A DNA stretch of 64,000 nucleotides from JAGVSZ01 sp963716855 (GTDB lineage: Bacteria > Pseudomonadota > Gammaproteobacteria > Burkholderiales > SG8-39). The DNA lies in assembly GCA_963716855.1 (NCBI GenBank), contig CAVQUV010000012.1, positions 124,001 through 188,000 of the forward strand, read 5' to 3'. Both the position numbers and the translations under genes were made by a program. The notes beneath the pieces are model-generated. The model had not been told where the DNA came from. It saw only the letters and a list, made by a program, of their open reading frames with translations, and ran no database searches. Below are positions 37,816-47,518 of the stretch, piece by piece (within the stretch, counting starts at the first letter, position 1; each line of letters begins with the position of its first letter).

Positions 37816-38991
37816 ATGCCCAAGCAACCCGAAATCATCGTCGCCGGCGGCGGCCTCGGCGGACTCGCCGCCGCGCTCGCGCTCGCGCGCAAGGGCCGCC
37901 GCGTGCGCGTGCTCGAGAAGGCCGCCGAGTTCGGCGAGATCGGCTACGGCATCCAGATGGGACCCAACATCCATCGCGTGATGCAGGTGCTCGGGGTCAT
38001 GGACACGCTCGAGCCGACGGCGGTCTTCCCGGACGCGCTGGTGATGATGGATGCGGTCTCGGGCAAGGAGGTCACGCGCATCTCGCTCGGCGACGCGTTC
38101 GTGAAGCGCTTCGGATACCGCTACTTCGTGATCCACCGGCGCGACCTGCACGACACGTTGTTCGAGGCCTGCAAGCAGCGCGAGGAGATCACGCTCGAAG
38201 CCTCGAAGGGGCTCGTGAAGTTCGCGGAGCGCGACGGCGGCGTCGTCGTGACCTGCGAGGACGGCTCGGAGTATTCCGGCGCCGCGCTCGTCGGCGCCGA
38301 CGGCCTGTGGTCCCCCACGCGCAAGCAGATCGTGACGGACGCGCCGCGGCCGACCGGCCATACGGTGTATCGGGGACTCGTGCCGGTCGACGCGGTGATC
38401 GACCGCCAGTTCCTCAACTCGATGGTGATCTGGTGCGGGCACAACACCCACCTCGTCCAGTACCGCCTGCGGGGCGGCACGGTCATGAACAATGTGGCGG
38501 TGTTCGTGAGCCCGCGCTTCCAGAGGGGCGAGAAGGAGTTCGGTCAACCCGACGAGCTGCAGGAGATGTTCGCGCCGGCGGTGCCGCGAGTGCGCGACAT
38601 GCTGAAGTACATCTCGCTCGAGCGCAATTGGGTGTTGCACGACCGCGATCCGGTGACCAACTGGACGAAGGGGCGGGCGACGCTGCTCGGCGACGCCGCC
38701 CATCCCACGCTGCAGTATCTCGCGCAGGGCGCGTGCATGGCTTTCGAGGATGCGCTGGTGCTCGCCTCCGAAGTGTCCCGTCACGGCGATGACTTCAACG
38801 CGGCGTTCCTCGCCTACCAGGGTCGACGCATGAATCGCACGGCGCGGGTCGTGCTCTCGGCACGCTTTTTCGCCGAGGTCTGCCACGCCGGCGGCGGCGC
38901 GCGGCTGCTGCGCAACGAACTCCTCGGCAAGCGCTCGCCCGACGATCCGTGGGAAGCCGACTGGCTGTACCGTGGGGTCGAGGTGGACTGA
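37816..38991 (+). CDS. FAD-dependent monooxygenase, 3-hydroxybenzoate 6-hydroxylase-like
   Basis: 391 residues, class A flavoprotein hydroxylase. The FAD dinucleotide fold is VAGGGLGGLAAALALARKGR (9-28), the middle DG motif is ALVGADGLWSPTRKQI, and the ribose/pyrophosphate motif is LLGDAAHPTLQYLAQGACMA. Overall it is closest in feel to salicylate and 3-hydroxybenzoate 6-hydroxylases, the latter making gentisate from 3-hydroxybenzoate with NADH and O2. It follows a TRAP transporter and overlaps the next monooxygenase gene by 1 bp (TGATG). The exact phenol substrate is inferred. Confidence 0.8.
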   Translation: MPKQPEIIVAGGGLGGLAAALALARKGRRVRVLEKAAEFGEIGYGIQMGPNIHRVMQVLGVMDTLEPTAVFPDALVMMDAVSGKEVTRISLGDAFVKRFGYRYFVIHRRDLHDTLFEACKQREEITLEASKGLVKFAERDGGVVVTCEDGSEYSGAALVGADGLWSPTRKQIVTDAPRPTGHTVYRGLVPVDAVIDRQFLNSMVIWCGHNTHLVQYRLRGGTVMNNVAVFVSPRFQRGEKEFGQPDELQEMFAPAVPRVRDMLKYISLERNWVLHDRDPVTNWTKGRATLLGDAAHPTLQYLAQGACMAFEDALVLASEVSRHGDDFNAAFLAYQGRRMNRTARVVLSARFFAEVCHAGGGARLLRNELLGKRSPDDPWEADWLYRGVEVD

Positions 38992-40640
38992 TGGGCGGCA
39001 CGCCGGAGTACCACGAGTACTTCGAGTACCGGCACTACCCGCTGCACCTGCCGCGGATCGTCGACGGGGCCGACCCGGTCCGACATCCAGTCGCGATCGT
39101 CGGCGGCGGCCCGATCGGGCTTGCGCTCGCGCTCGGCCTGGCGCGCCACGGCGTGCGCTCGGTCCTGATCGAGGCCGACGACACGGTGACCTACGGCAGC
39201 CGCGCGGCGTGCATCTCGCGCCGCAGTCTCGAGATCCTCGATCAGCTCGGCGTCGCCGGCGACGTGCTCGACCAGGCCCTGCCGTGGACGGCGGGCACGA
39301 GTTACTACCGCGACGTCCCGGTCTATCGCCTGCAGATGCCGATGGACGGGAACCAGCGGTTTCCGCCGATGGTGAACCTGCAGCAATGCATGTGCGAGCA
39401 GGTGCTGGTCGACCGAGCGGACCGGCTCGCGGACCGCGTCGACATCCGCTGGCAGACGAAGCTCGCGGGCATCGTGCGCCGCGACGACGGCGTCGAGCTC
39501 GCGCTCGAGACCGCGCAGGGCCCCTACCGGCTCAACGCGGACTGGGTCGTCGCCTGCGACGGCGCGCGCTCGGCGGTGCGGCAGGCGCTGGGCCTGCGCT
39601 TCTCCGGGACCACCTACGACGGCACCTACATCATCGTCGACATTCACCTCGAGTCCGACTACCCGACCGAGCGCCGCGCATGGTTCGACCCGCCGTCGAA
39701 TCCGGGCTCGACGATCCTGATGCACCGGCAGCCGCGCGACATCTGGCGCGTCGACTATCAGCTGCGCGACGACGAGGACCCGCAGGAGGCGGTCAAGCCC
39801 GAGAACGTGCTGCCGCGGGTGCGCAGCCATCTCGAGTGGATCGGCGAGCGCGACGACTGGCGACCCGTGTGGATCAGCGCCTACCGGGCGAATTGCCTCA
39901 CGCTCGAACGCTATCGGCACGGGCGCGTGCTGTTCGCGGGCGACGCCGCGCACCTCGTGCCGATCTTCGGAGTGCGAGGCATGAACTCCGGCATCGACGA
40001 CGCGCACAACCTCGCCTGGAAGCTCGCCTGGGTGGTGCAAGGGAAAGCGCGCGACCGCCTGCTCGACTCGTACTCGGTGGAACGCGTGTTCGCGGCGCAG
40101 GAGAACATCCGCTATGCGTCGAAATCGACCGAGTTCATGGCGCCGCCGTCGCCGGCCTTCAAACTGATGCGCGAGGCCGCGCTCGGACTAGCGACCCGGG
40201 ACCCGTTCTTTGCGACGCTGATCAATCCGCGTCAGACGAGCGCGATCACGTTCACCGACTCGCCGCTCAACGCTGCGGATTCCGACGCACTCTCGGCGGG
40301 ACCTGCGCCCGGCGCAGTGCTCGCGGACTGCCCGGTGGAAAGTGGAAAAGGCTCGAAGCACCTGACGGCGCTGCTCGGGATCGGGTACACGCTCCTGGGG
40401 CTGACGGCGAGCGACCCCCGGCCCACGCTGGCGGGGTTGCCGCTCACGACCGTCTGGATCGCGCCCGGGGCGACCGCCGGCGGCGCGGACGCATGGGACT
40501 CGACCGGCCGGCTGTTCCCCCTCTACGGCGCCGCCCCAGCGGCGTTCTACCTCGTACGGCCCGACGGGCACGTCGCCGGGCGCTGGGCGACCCTCAAGCC
40601 TCAGTCCCTCCGCGCCGCCCTGGCGCGCGCGCTCGACTAG
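38991..40640 (+). CDS. FAD-dependent aromatic monooxygenase (MhpA/phenol-hydroxylase-like)
   Basis: 549 residues. VAIVGGGPIGLALALGLARH binds FAD, VACDGARSAVRQALGL is the DG motif, and FAGDAAHLVPIFGVRGMNSG followed by IDDAHNLAWKLAWV is the GD motif. A C-terminal thioredoxin-like domain (about 440-549) is typical of the 3-(3-hydroxyphenyl)propionate and phenol hydroxylase group. The N-terminus has an aromatic stretch (HEYFEYRHYPLHLPRI), common in the branch paired with DUF2783 proteins. It probably hydroxylates a phenolic acid. The start overlaps the previous stop, and the DUF2783 gene follows after 10 bp. Confidence 0.82.
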   Translation: MGGTPEYHEYFEYRHYPLHLPRIVDGADPVRHPVAIVGGGPIGLALALGLARHGVRSVLIEADDTVTYGSRAACISRRSLEILDQLGVAGDVLDQALPWTAGTSYYRDVPVYRLQMPMDGNQRFPPMVNLQQCMCEQVLVDRADRLADRVDIRWQTKLAGIVRRDDGVELALETAQGPYRLNADWVVACDGARSAVRQALGLRFSGTTYDGTYIIVDIHLESDYPTERRAWFDPPSNPGSTILMHRQPRDIWRVDYQLRDDEDPQEAVKPENVLPRVRSHLEWIGERDDWRPVWISAYRANCLTLERYRHGRVLFAGDAAHLVPIFGVRGMNSGIDDAHNLAWKLAWVVQGKARDRLLDSYSVERVFAAQENIRYASKSTEFMAPPSPAFKLMREAALGLATRDPFFATLINPRQTSAITFTDSPLNAADSDALSAGPAPGAVLADCPVESGKGSKHLTALLGIGYTLLGLTASDPRPTLAGLPLTTVWIAPGATAGGADAWDSTGRLFPLYGAAPAAFYLVRPDGHVAGRWATLKPQSLRAALARALD

Positions 40641-40650
40641 GAGGACGCCG

Positions 40651-40845
40651 ATGCTCACCGACCAGGAATTGGACGAGGTCTACACCCAGGCCTGCTACAC
40701 GATGACCGAGGTCGGCGAAGCGAAGACGCCGCTCTTCCTCGCTCGGCTTGCGCTCTTGCTGATGAAAGAGGTCGGCGACGCAGCGCGAATTCGGGCCGCG
40801 CTCGAGACAGCCCGGCAGTTGCCGGACCCCGCCTCGGGTGAATAG
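40651..40845 (+). CDS. DUF2783 small protein
   Basis: 64 residues, mostly helical. LTDQELDEVYTQACYTMTEV and LFLARLALLLMKEVGDAARI match the DUF2783 family, which is commonly encoded next to aromatic FAD monooxygenases. A GGAGG ribosome site (40640-40645) precedes the ATG. It may be an accessory factor of the monooxygenase; no function has been shown to my knowledge. Confidence 0.75.
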   Translation: MLTDQELDEVYTQACYTMTEVGEAKTPLFLARLALLLMKEVGDAARIRAALETARQLPDPASGE

Positions 40846-40955
40846 ATCACAGAACTCGGGTTAGTACTCCCGACCTAGGCCACACGTGGGGGCCTACTCT
40901 GGCATCACAGGTCGACCGGCATCGCCGGTCGCGACGAGCTAGAAGGAGGACACCC

Positions 40956-41753
40956 ATGAGCGCTGCCCTGACGACCGGCGAGAGCCGGACCAAGATCCTG
41001 GCGGTCGACGACCACCCGCTGACCCGTGAGGCGCTGGCACGGCTGGCCGCCGACCTCGGGTCCGGCGTCGAGGTCCTCGAGGCCGACAGCATTGCTGCGG
41101 CGCAAGATCGCCTGGCCGTCCATAGCGACGTCAACCTGGTGGTGCTCGACGTGGCGCTGCCCGACGCCGGCGGCATCGACGGCGTCGTGCGCCTGATGAA
41201 GACGCGGCCCAACGTCCCGGTGCTCGTGCTCTCGGCGCAGGACGACCCCGAAACCGCCCGGGCAGTGCTCAACGCCGGTGCGCGCGGCTTCATCTCCAAG
41301 CGCTCTCCGACCCGCGTGCTGATCGAGGCGCTCCGGCTCGTGCTGGTGGGCGGCACCTACGTCCCGCCGCAGGCGCTGCGCGCGATCGCCATGCAGAAGC
41401 CCGACCGTGGCGCGCCGTCGGCCGAGCCGCAGGCGCCGACCGGCACCCCGCTCAAGTCGCTCGGGCTGACGCCGCGGCAGATCGACGTGCTCACGCTGCT
41501 GGTGCAGGGCAAGCCGAACAAGCTGATCTGCCGCACGCTGAACCTCGCCGAAGGCACGGTGAAGACGCACACGGCCGCGATCTACCGCGCGCTCGGCGTC
41601 ATGAATCGCACGCAGGCGGTCTATGCGATCAACCGCCTCGGCGTCGCGCTTCCGAGCCCCGACGAAGTCTGCCGCCGCGCCATCGAGACGACTTCTGCGG
41701 CGACGCGGGTGATCCGACTGCTCGGTCGACAGCCCGCGCTGCAGGCGGCCTGA
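40956..41753 (+). CDS. LuxR/NarL-family response regulator, apparently orphan
   Basis: 265 residues. The receiver domain has the acidic pair Asp18-Asp19 (AVDDHP), the phosphorylation site Asp65 (VLDVALPD), Ser93 (VLSAQ) and Lys115 (FISKRS). A linker of about 25 residues leads to a LuxR helix-turn-helix, LTPRQIDVLTLLVQGKPNKL followed by LAEGTVKTHTAAIYRALGV. A C-terminal extension of about 40 residues follows the HTH. No histidine kinase is encoded nearby, so the partner must lie elsewhere. It may control the upstream monooxygenase-TRAP operon, but it has its own 110-bp leader and an AGAAGGAGG site. Confidence 0.88.
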   Translation: MSAALTTGESRTKILAVDDHPLTREALARLAADLGSGVEVLEADSIAAAQDRLAVHSDVNLVVLDVALPDAGGIDGVVRLMKTRPNVPVLVLSAQDDPETARAVLNAGARGFISKRSPTRVLIEALRLVLVGGTYVPPQALRAIAMQKPDRGAPSAEPQAPTGTPLKSLGLTPRQIDVLTLLVQGKPNKLICRTLNLAEGTVKTHTAAIYRALGVMNRTQAVYAINRLGVALPSPDEVCRRAIETTSAATRVIRLLGRQPALQAA

Positions 41754-41757
41754 TGCG

Positions 41758-41855
41758 CTAGGGAAGCTCTGATTTGTTCGAAGAATGAAGCAGAGCTTCC
41801 TCTGACGTAGGGGGTCAAAGGGGAAGGTATGCCCCTTTGTTCAGACATTCCCTAG
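41758..41855. mobile_element. 98-bp MITE-like palindromic element
   Basis: Ends CTAGGGAA-GC-TCTGA (41758-41772) and TCAGA-CA-TTCCCTAG (41841-41855) are terminal inverted repeats with 13 of 15 positions matched. Inside are two further stems: GGAAGCTCTG/CAGAGCTTCC (41762-41800) and CAAAGGGG/CCCCTTTG (about 41817-41840). It fills the whole gap between two convergent genes, and its right end supplies the TAG stop of the FAH gene. It could be a non-autonomous transposon relic or a compound bidirectional terminator; there is no ORF in it. Confidence 0.5.
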
Positions 41856-42718
41856 CCCGCGTACTCGGGCGCGATGCGGATGTCGAAACGCCCGACCCGC
41901 TCGATCTCGGCAGTCAGGACGTCGCCCGGCTTGACCGGGCCCACGCCCTCGGGCGTGCCGCTGAAGATCAGGTCGCCCGGATAGAGCGTGTACATGCTGG
42001 TCGCGTATTCGATCAGCTTGTGCACGTTGTAGACCATCCGCGCGGTCGTGCTGTCCTGGCGCGTCTCGCCGTTTACCTTGATCGAGAGCCGCAGGTTGTT
42101 CGGATCGGGGACTTCGTCCTTCGTCGTCAACCACGGCCCGCACACCGCGTAGGTGTCCACCGACTTGCGCCACGACGGCATCTCCGGCCCGCGCGTGGTC
42201 ATGTCGAGCCCGATCGCGTAGCCCGCCACGAATTCGAGCGCGTTTTCGAGGGTCGCCTTCCGGCACTCGCGGCCGATCACCACCGCGAGCTCGACCTCGT
42301 GGTCGTTGCGCTTGTCCGCGCCCCGCAGCCGGATCTCCTCGCCCGGCCCGATGAGCGCGCTGGTCGCTTTCAGGAACAGGCCCCAGTCGGTGATGTGGTT
42401 GAGCTTGCGCCCGCCGCCGAGCTTCGGATCGGCCTTCGCCTCGTCGATGTGCGCCTGGTAGTTGATCGGTGCATTGACGATCTTCGTCGGGTTCGCCACG
42501 GGCGCCTTGAGCGTCACCTCGGCGAGCTTGCGCCGCGGCGCGGTCGGTTCGAGGGCGCGCACGCGCTCGAGGACGCGCTCGAGGTTGGCGATCAGCGGGT
42601 CGCCGAGCGCGATCGGCCAGCGCTGCAGCGGGATGACCTCGAGCGCGGGTGTGACGTCGAGGACGTCGTCGCCCTTCACCAGCCCGAGGCGGTCCTGATC
42701 GAAGCGGCAGATCCTCAT
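41852..42718 (-). CDS. Fumarylacetoacetate hydrolase (FAH) family protein
   Basis: 288 residues. The metal-binding core contains DHEVELAVVIGRECRKATLE with the E-x-E pair, AGYAIGLDMTTRG with the later aspartate, and the end LYPGDLIFSGTPEGVGPVKP GD, all typical of FAH-family acylpyruvate hydrolases, decarboxylases and isomerases. Fumarylpyruvate hydrolysis in the gentisate route is a reasonable guess given the nearby hydroxylases. It lies downstream of the Rieske ferredoxin gene on the same strand, after a 117-bp gap containing a CCGGGGC/GCCCCGG hairpin. Confidence 0.85.
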   Translation of the reverse strand: MRICRFDQDRLGLVKGDDVLDVTPALEVIPLQRWPIALGDPLIANLERVLERVRALEPTAPRRKLAEVTLKAPVANPTKIVNAPINYQAHIDEAKADPKLGGGRKLNHITDWGLFLKATSALIGPGEEIRLRGADKRNDHEVELAVVIGRECRKATLENALEFVAGYAIGLDMTTRGPEMPSWRKSVDTYAVCGPWLTTKDEVPDPNNLRLSIKVNGETRQDSTTARMVYNVHKLIEYATSMYTLYPGDLIFSGTPEGVGPVKPGDVLTAEIERVGRFDIRIAPEYAG

Positions 42719-42835
42719 TGCGTTCTCCGTTCCATCACTCGATGAATCCCTCGGACTGGACGTGTTCCGCGACTTTGTCCGACCCGAACCGGGGCGGCGA
42801 GCACGAGCCCCGGGACGACGGCGAATCGCTCCAAT

Positions 42836-43153
42836 CTAAGCGCCCTCGCGAATAAATACTCCGCCCTTTTCGATTTTGAGCGGATAGGTTTTCACATCGA
42901 CCGTGCACGGCGCGCCGGTCGCCTTGCCGGACGGGATGTGGAACCGCCCCTGGTGCAGCGGGCACTCGATCTCCTCGCCGTCGACGAAGCCGTCGGCGAG
43001 GCTCGCCTGCCCGTGCGTGCACACGTCGTGCGTCGCGTAGATTACGCCGGCGACGTTGTAGAGGCACACCGGCTCACCCTCGTGATACACGCGGAAGGTG
43101 CCGTCCTCGGGCACTTCGGTGACGTCGGCGATCTTGATCCACTTCCCGCGCAT
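42836..43153 (-). CDS. Rieske-type [2Fe-2S] ferredoxin
   Basis: 105 residues. Cluster ligands are Cys45 and His47 (CTHGQASLADG) and Cys64 and His67 (CPLHQGRFHIPSG), the CxH...CxxH pattern of naphthalene- and salicylate-type dioxygenase ferredoxins and NirD-like proteins. It should carry electrons to a ring-hydroxylating oxygenase, but neither oxygenase nor reductase is next to it. The start at 43153 (RGKWIKIADV) was chosen over an upstream methionine at 43210, which would overlap the RND gene. It follows the RND gene by about 53 bp. Confidence 0.88.
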   Translation of the reverse strand: MRGKWIKIADVTEVPEDGTFRVYHEGEPVCLYNVAGVIYATHDVCTHGQASLADGFVDGEEIECPLHQGRFHIPSGKATGAPCTVDVKTYPLKIEKGGVFIREGA

Positions 43154-43206
43154 CGACCACGGCCCGCGGCAAAAGGCCGCAATGGTAGGCCGCGCCACGG
43201 GATTGA

Positions 43207-46200
43207 TCAATCGCCGGCGGCGGCGCCGGACGCGGCTCAGGCGACGCGGGCTCGAACCGCCGGCGGTACGCGACGTAGTAGAGCACCGGGATCACGACCA
43301 GCGTCAGCACGGTCGAGACGAGGATGCCGAAGATGAGCGAGATCGCGAGCCCGTTGAAGATCGGGTCGTCGAGGATGAACGTCGCGCCGAGCATCGCGGC
43401 CGCCGCGGTGAGCGCGATCGGCTTCGCGCGCGCCGCGGCCGACTGCACCACCGCATCGCGGAACGGCACGCCTTCGGCGGTCTTGAGGTTGATGAAGTCG
43501 ACCAGCAGGATCGAGTTGCGCACGATGATCCCCGCCAGCGCGATCATGCCGATCATCGACGTCGCGGTGAAGTTCGCGCCGAGCAGGGCGTGCCCCGGCA
43601 TCACCCCGATGATGGTCAGCGGAATCGGCGCCATGATCACGAGCGGCGCGAGGTACGAGCGGAACTGCGCGACCACGAGCAGGTAGATCAGCACCAGCCC
43701 TACCGCATACGCGAGCCCCATGTCGCGGAAGGTCTCGTAGGTCACCTGCCACTCGCCGTCCCACTTGATCGCGTAGCTGCGATACGGATCGGACGGCTGG
43801 CGGATGAAGTACTCCGCGAGCGTGCCGCCCTCGTCGAGCGGCTTGCCCGCGACCCGTTCGCGAATGCCGAACATCCCGTAGAGCGGGCTCGCGATCGCGC
43901 CCGCCTGGTCGCCGACGACGTACACCACCGGCAGCAGATCCTTGTGATAGATCGGGCGGTCGCGGTCGGACGGCACGCTCTTCACCACCTCGGCGAGCGG
44001 GACGAGCCCGCCGTCGGGCGCCCGAAGCGAGAGCTTGAGCACATCGTCGAGCTCGCCGCGGCGCTCGGCCGGCAACGCGACGCGCACCGGCACTTCGTAT
44101 TTGGACTGGCCGTCGTGAATCGGAGTCACGTCCTCGCCGGAGAGGCCCGAGCCGCATCGTGTCGACCACGTCGCGCCGGCTCACGCCCGCGAGCGCGGCC
44201 TTGCTCTGGTCCACCTTCAGCACGACGCGCGGCGCCGCGTCCTCGACCGTATCGTCGATGGCCGACGATGTCCGCGGTCGCGGCGAACGCCTCGCGCACC
44301 CGCTTCGCCACGCGGATGCGGCCGGCCTCGTCCGGGCCGTAGACCTCGGCGACGATCGGCGCGAGCACCGGCGGCCCGGGCGGCACCTCGACCACCTTGA
44401 CCCGGGCGTCCCAGCGGCTCGCGATGCGCTCGAGCTCCGGCCGGACCGCCTGCGCGATCTCGTGGCTCTTGCGGTGCCGATCGCGCTTGTCCACGAGGTT
44501 CACCTGGAGGTCGCCGGTCTCGGCCGCGTTGCGCAGGTAGTACTGGCGCACCAGGCCGTTGAAGTTGATCGGCGAGGCGAGGCCGGCGTAGGCCTGATAG
44601 TCGGTGACCTCCTCGACGGTCGCGAGATAGGCGCCCATGTCGCGCAGCGCGGCGGCGGTGATCTCGACCGGCGTGCCGGCCGGCAGGTCGACCACGACCT
44701 GGAACTCCGACTTGTTGTCGAACGGCAGCATCTTCAGCACGACGAGCTTGAAGACCGGCAGTGCGGCGGAAGCGGCGATCAGCGCGAGCACCGCAACGCC
44801 GAGCCGGCGGCGATTCGTCTTCGCGCGCTCGGCGGCGACGAATGGACCCAGCACGCGGCGGAACAGCGTGTCGAGCCGGCCGCCGGTCCCCTCGGGCGCG
44901 TGGTGCGCGCGACCGAGCAGCTTCAGCGCGAGCCACGGCGTCACGGTGAACGCGATCGCGAGCGAGATCACCATGCCCAGGCTCGCGTTGATCGGGATCG
45001 GGCTCATGTAGGGTCCCATCAGCCCGGTGACGAACGCCATCGGCAGCAGCGCGGCGATGACGGTGAACGTCGCGAGGATCGTCGGCCCGCCGACCTCGTC
45101 CACGGCGAGCGGGATCGCTTCGGCGAGCGGACGGGATTCGAGGCTCATCCGCCGGTGGATGTTCTCGACCACGACGATCGCGTCGTCGACCAGGATCCCG
45201 ATGGAGAAGATCAGCGCAAAGAGCGAGACCCGGTTGAGCGTGAAGCCCCAGGCCCAGGAGGCGAACAGCGTGGTCGCGAGCGTGAGCAGCACCGCGACGC
45301 CGACGATCACCGCCTCGCGCCAGCCGAGCGCGAACAGGACCAGCGCGACGACCAGCAACGTCGCAAAGACGAGCTTCTGGATGAGCTGTTGCGCCTTGGC
45401 GTTCGCCGTCGCGCCGTAGTTCCGCGTCACCGTGACCTGCACGTCCGCCGGAATGACCGTGCCGCGGAGCTCGTCCACGCGCTGGATCACCCGCGCGGCG
45501 ACGTCGACCGCGTTCTCGCCGGGCTTCTTGGTCACCTGCAGCGTGACGGCCGGGTGTTCGCCTGCGGCGCGAATGCCCTTGCGCTCGCCCGCCGGCCCCG
45601 GGCCGGTCCAGACGTAGCGCGAGGGCTGGTCCGGCCCGTCCACCACCTCTGCGACGTCGGACAGGAAGACCGGGCGCCGCTCGATGCGTGCCGACCACGA
45701 GGGCGCTCACGTCGGCGGCCGACTCGAGATAGCTGCCGGTCTCGACGACGATCTCGCGGTTCTCGCGCACCAGCTTGCCGGTCGGCGCGGCGACGTTGGA
45801 GAGCTGCAGGGCATTGCGGACGTCGAGCGCCGAGACGCCGTACGCGTTCATGCGGTCGGCGTCGAGCAGCACGCGGATCAGCCGACCCGGACCGCCGAGC
45901 GTTTGCACCTCGCGCGTGCCGGGCACGCGCTTCAGCTCGACCTCGACGGCGTGCGCCACCCGCTCGAGCTCGAACGCGCCGCGCGCGGGATCGGCGGTCC
46001 AGAGCGTGAGCGTCACGACCGGGACGTCGTCGATGCCTTTCGGCTTGATGATCGGATCGAGGACGCCGAGGTTCGGCGAGATCCAGTCGCGATTCGAGAA
46101 GATGGTGTCGTAGAGCCGCACCAGCGCATCGACGCGCGGCACGCCGACCTCGAACTGCACGGTCAGGACGGACATGCCGGGGCGCGAGACCGAGTACACG

Positions 46201-46445
46201 TGCTCGACGCCGGTCATCTGCGCGAGCACCTGCTCGGCGGGCGTACTCACCAGGGTCTCCACGTCGCGCGCGGACGCGCCGGGAAACGGGACGAAGACGT
46301 TCGCCATCGTCACGTTGATCTGCGGCTCCTCCTCGCGCGGCGTGACCGCCACGGCGAACACGCCAAGGAGCGCCGCCACCAGCGCGATCAGCGGGGTGAG
46401 CTGCGAGCTCTGGAAGTAGCGCGCGATGCGGCCGGAGATGCCCAT
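43207..46445 (-). CDS. RND efflux permease, with three or four frame breaks
   Basis: About 1080 residues once frames are joined, the normal length for an AcrB/MexF-scale permease. Landmarks in order: FQSSQLTPLIALVAALLGVF (helix 1), NVFVPFPGASARDVETLVST, the proton-relay helix SIGILVDDAIVVVENIHRRM, then MIGMIALAGIIVRNSILLVD in helix 11. Single extra bases break the frame near 45686, 44260 and 44146, and the end appears shifted so that the true TGA lies at 43207-43209. Each segment is well conserved, which argues for sequencing error. It pairs with the adaptor gene 7 bp upstream and belongs to the operon facing the CsoR-like repressor. Confidence 0.87.
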
Positions 46446-46452
46446 TCCCGCC

Positions 46453-47505
46453 TCAGGACCCCGTCGGCGCCCGGCCCATGCCGGCCTTGACCGGCTCGAG
46501 GGCGACGCGCTCGCCGGACTTCAGTCCGGCGAGGACCTCGATCGAATGCTCGTCGGACGCGGTGCCGAGCCGAACCTGGCGCAGCCGGGGATAGCCCTTT
46601 TCGTCGATGACGTAGACGCCGGTCACTTCGCTCCGGTGCAGCACGGCTTCGCGCGGCACCATGAGCCGCGGTGCCAGGCCGACGACGAAATGCGCGCGCG
46701 CGAAGACGCCCGGGTAGACCCCCCGGACGTCTTCCGGCAGCTCGAGCCGCACGCGCGTGGTGTGGGTGCGCGGATCGGCCGCCGGCACGACCGTCACGCG
46801 GCGGGCGTCGATCCACTTGCCGATGCCGGGCAGCTCGACGCGCGCCTTGCCGCCGGCTTCGATCGCAGCGACCTGTGCCTGCGGCACGGTCGCGACCACG
46901 CGCAGCGTCGACGGGTCGAAGCCGGTCATGAGCGGCTTGCCGGGCGTCGCCATCTCGCCCAGCTCGACGTGGCGGGCCGAGACCACGCCGCTGTACGGCG
47001 CGAAGAGCGTGGCGAAGCTCCGCTCGGTCGCGGCCTGTCCGGCGCCGGCCAGCAGCGCGGCGACGCGCGCTTGGGCCGCCTTGTAGTCGGCCTCGGCCTT
47101 GTCGACCGCCGCAGAGCTCACGAACTTCTGTGCGAGCAGCTGCTTCGAGCGCTCGAAGTTGACGCGCGCGTTGCGCAGCGCCGCCTCGGCCTCGGCCACC
47201 TGCGCCTCGCTCGCGGCGAGCGCCTGGGTCGCCGCACGCTCGTCGATCCGGGCGATCACGTCGCCCTTCTTGACGACGTCGCCGACGTCGAAGCGCAGCT
47301 CGACGATGCGGCCGGCGATCTGCGCCGACACGGTCGACTGGCGGACGGCCTCGACGGTCGCTTCGGCCGAATAGGCGAGTTCGACGTCGCGCATCTCCAC
47401 GACGCCGGTGCGGAGCTGCGGCGGTGCGGCCGCGGGCGCGACTTCCTTCTCGGCGCCGCACGCGACGAGCGCGAAGGCGGCGAGGAGCGCGACGGAACGC
47501 TTCAC
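46453..47505 (-). CDS. RND periplasmic adaptor lipoprotein (HlyD/MFP family), GTG start
   Basis: 350 residues. The lipobox LVAC puts the acylated cysteine at residue 16. The barrel-sandwich domain has STVSAQIAGRIVELRFDVGD VVKKGD, followed by an alpha-helical hairpin (about 95-160, alanine/glutamate-rich), the LFAPYSGVVSARHVELGEMA return strand and a beta-barrel with VYPGVFARAHFVVG. The adaptor links the inner-membrane pump to an outer-membrane channel, which is not encoded here. GTG at 47505 lies 13 bp after the corrected thioredoxin stop. Confidence 0.9.
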   Translation of the reverse strand: MKRSVALLAAFALVACGAEKEVAPAAAPPQLRTGVVEMRDVELAYSAEATVEAVRQSTVSAQIAGRIVELRFDVGDVVKKGDVIARIDERAATQALAASEAQVAEAEAALRNARVNFERSKQLLAQKFVSSAAVDKAEADYKAAQARVAALLAGAGQAATERSFATLFAPYSGVVSARHVELGEMATPGKPLMTGFDPSTLRVVATVPQAQVAAIEAGGKARVELPGIGKWIDARRVTVVPAADPRTHTTRVRLELPEDVRGVYPGVFARAHFVVGLAPRLMVPREAVLHRSEVTGVYVIDEKGYPRLRQVRLGTASDEHSIEVLAGLKSGERVALEPVKAGMGRAPTGS

Positions 47506-47518
47506 GACATCCCCCTTC

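Noticed and set aside
42719..42835. Possible C-terminal remnant of another gene between the Rieske and FAH genes
   Set aside because: An in-frame tail can be read, but it has no similarity I recognise, and the region contains a simple hairpin and the FAH leader.
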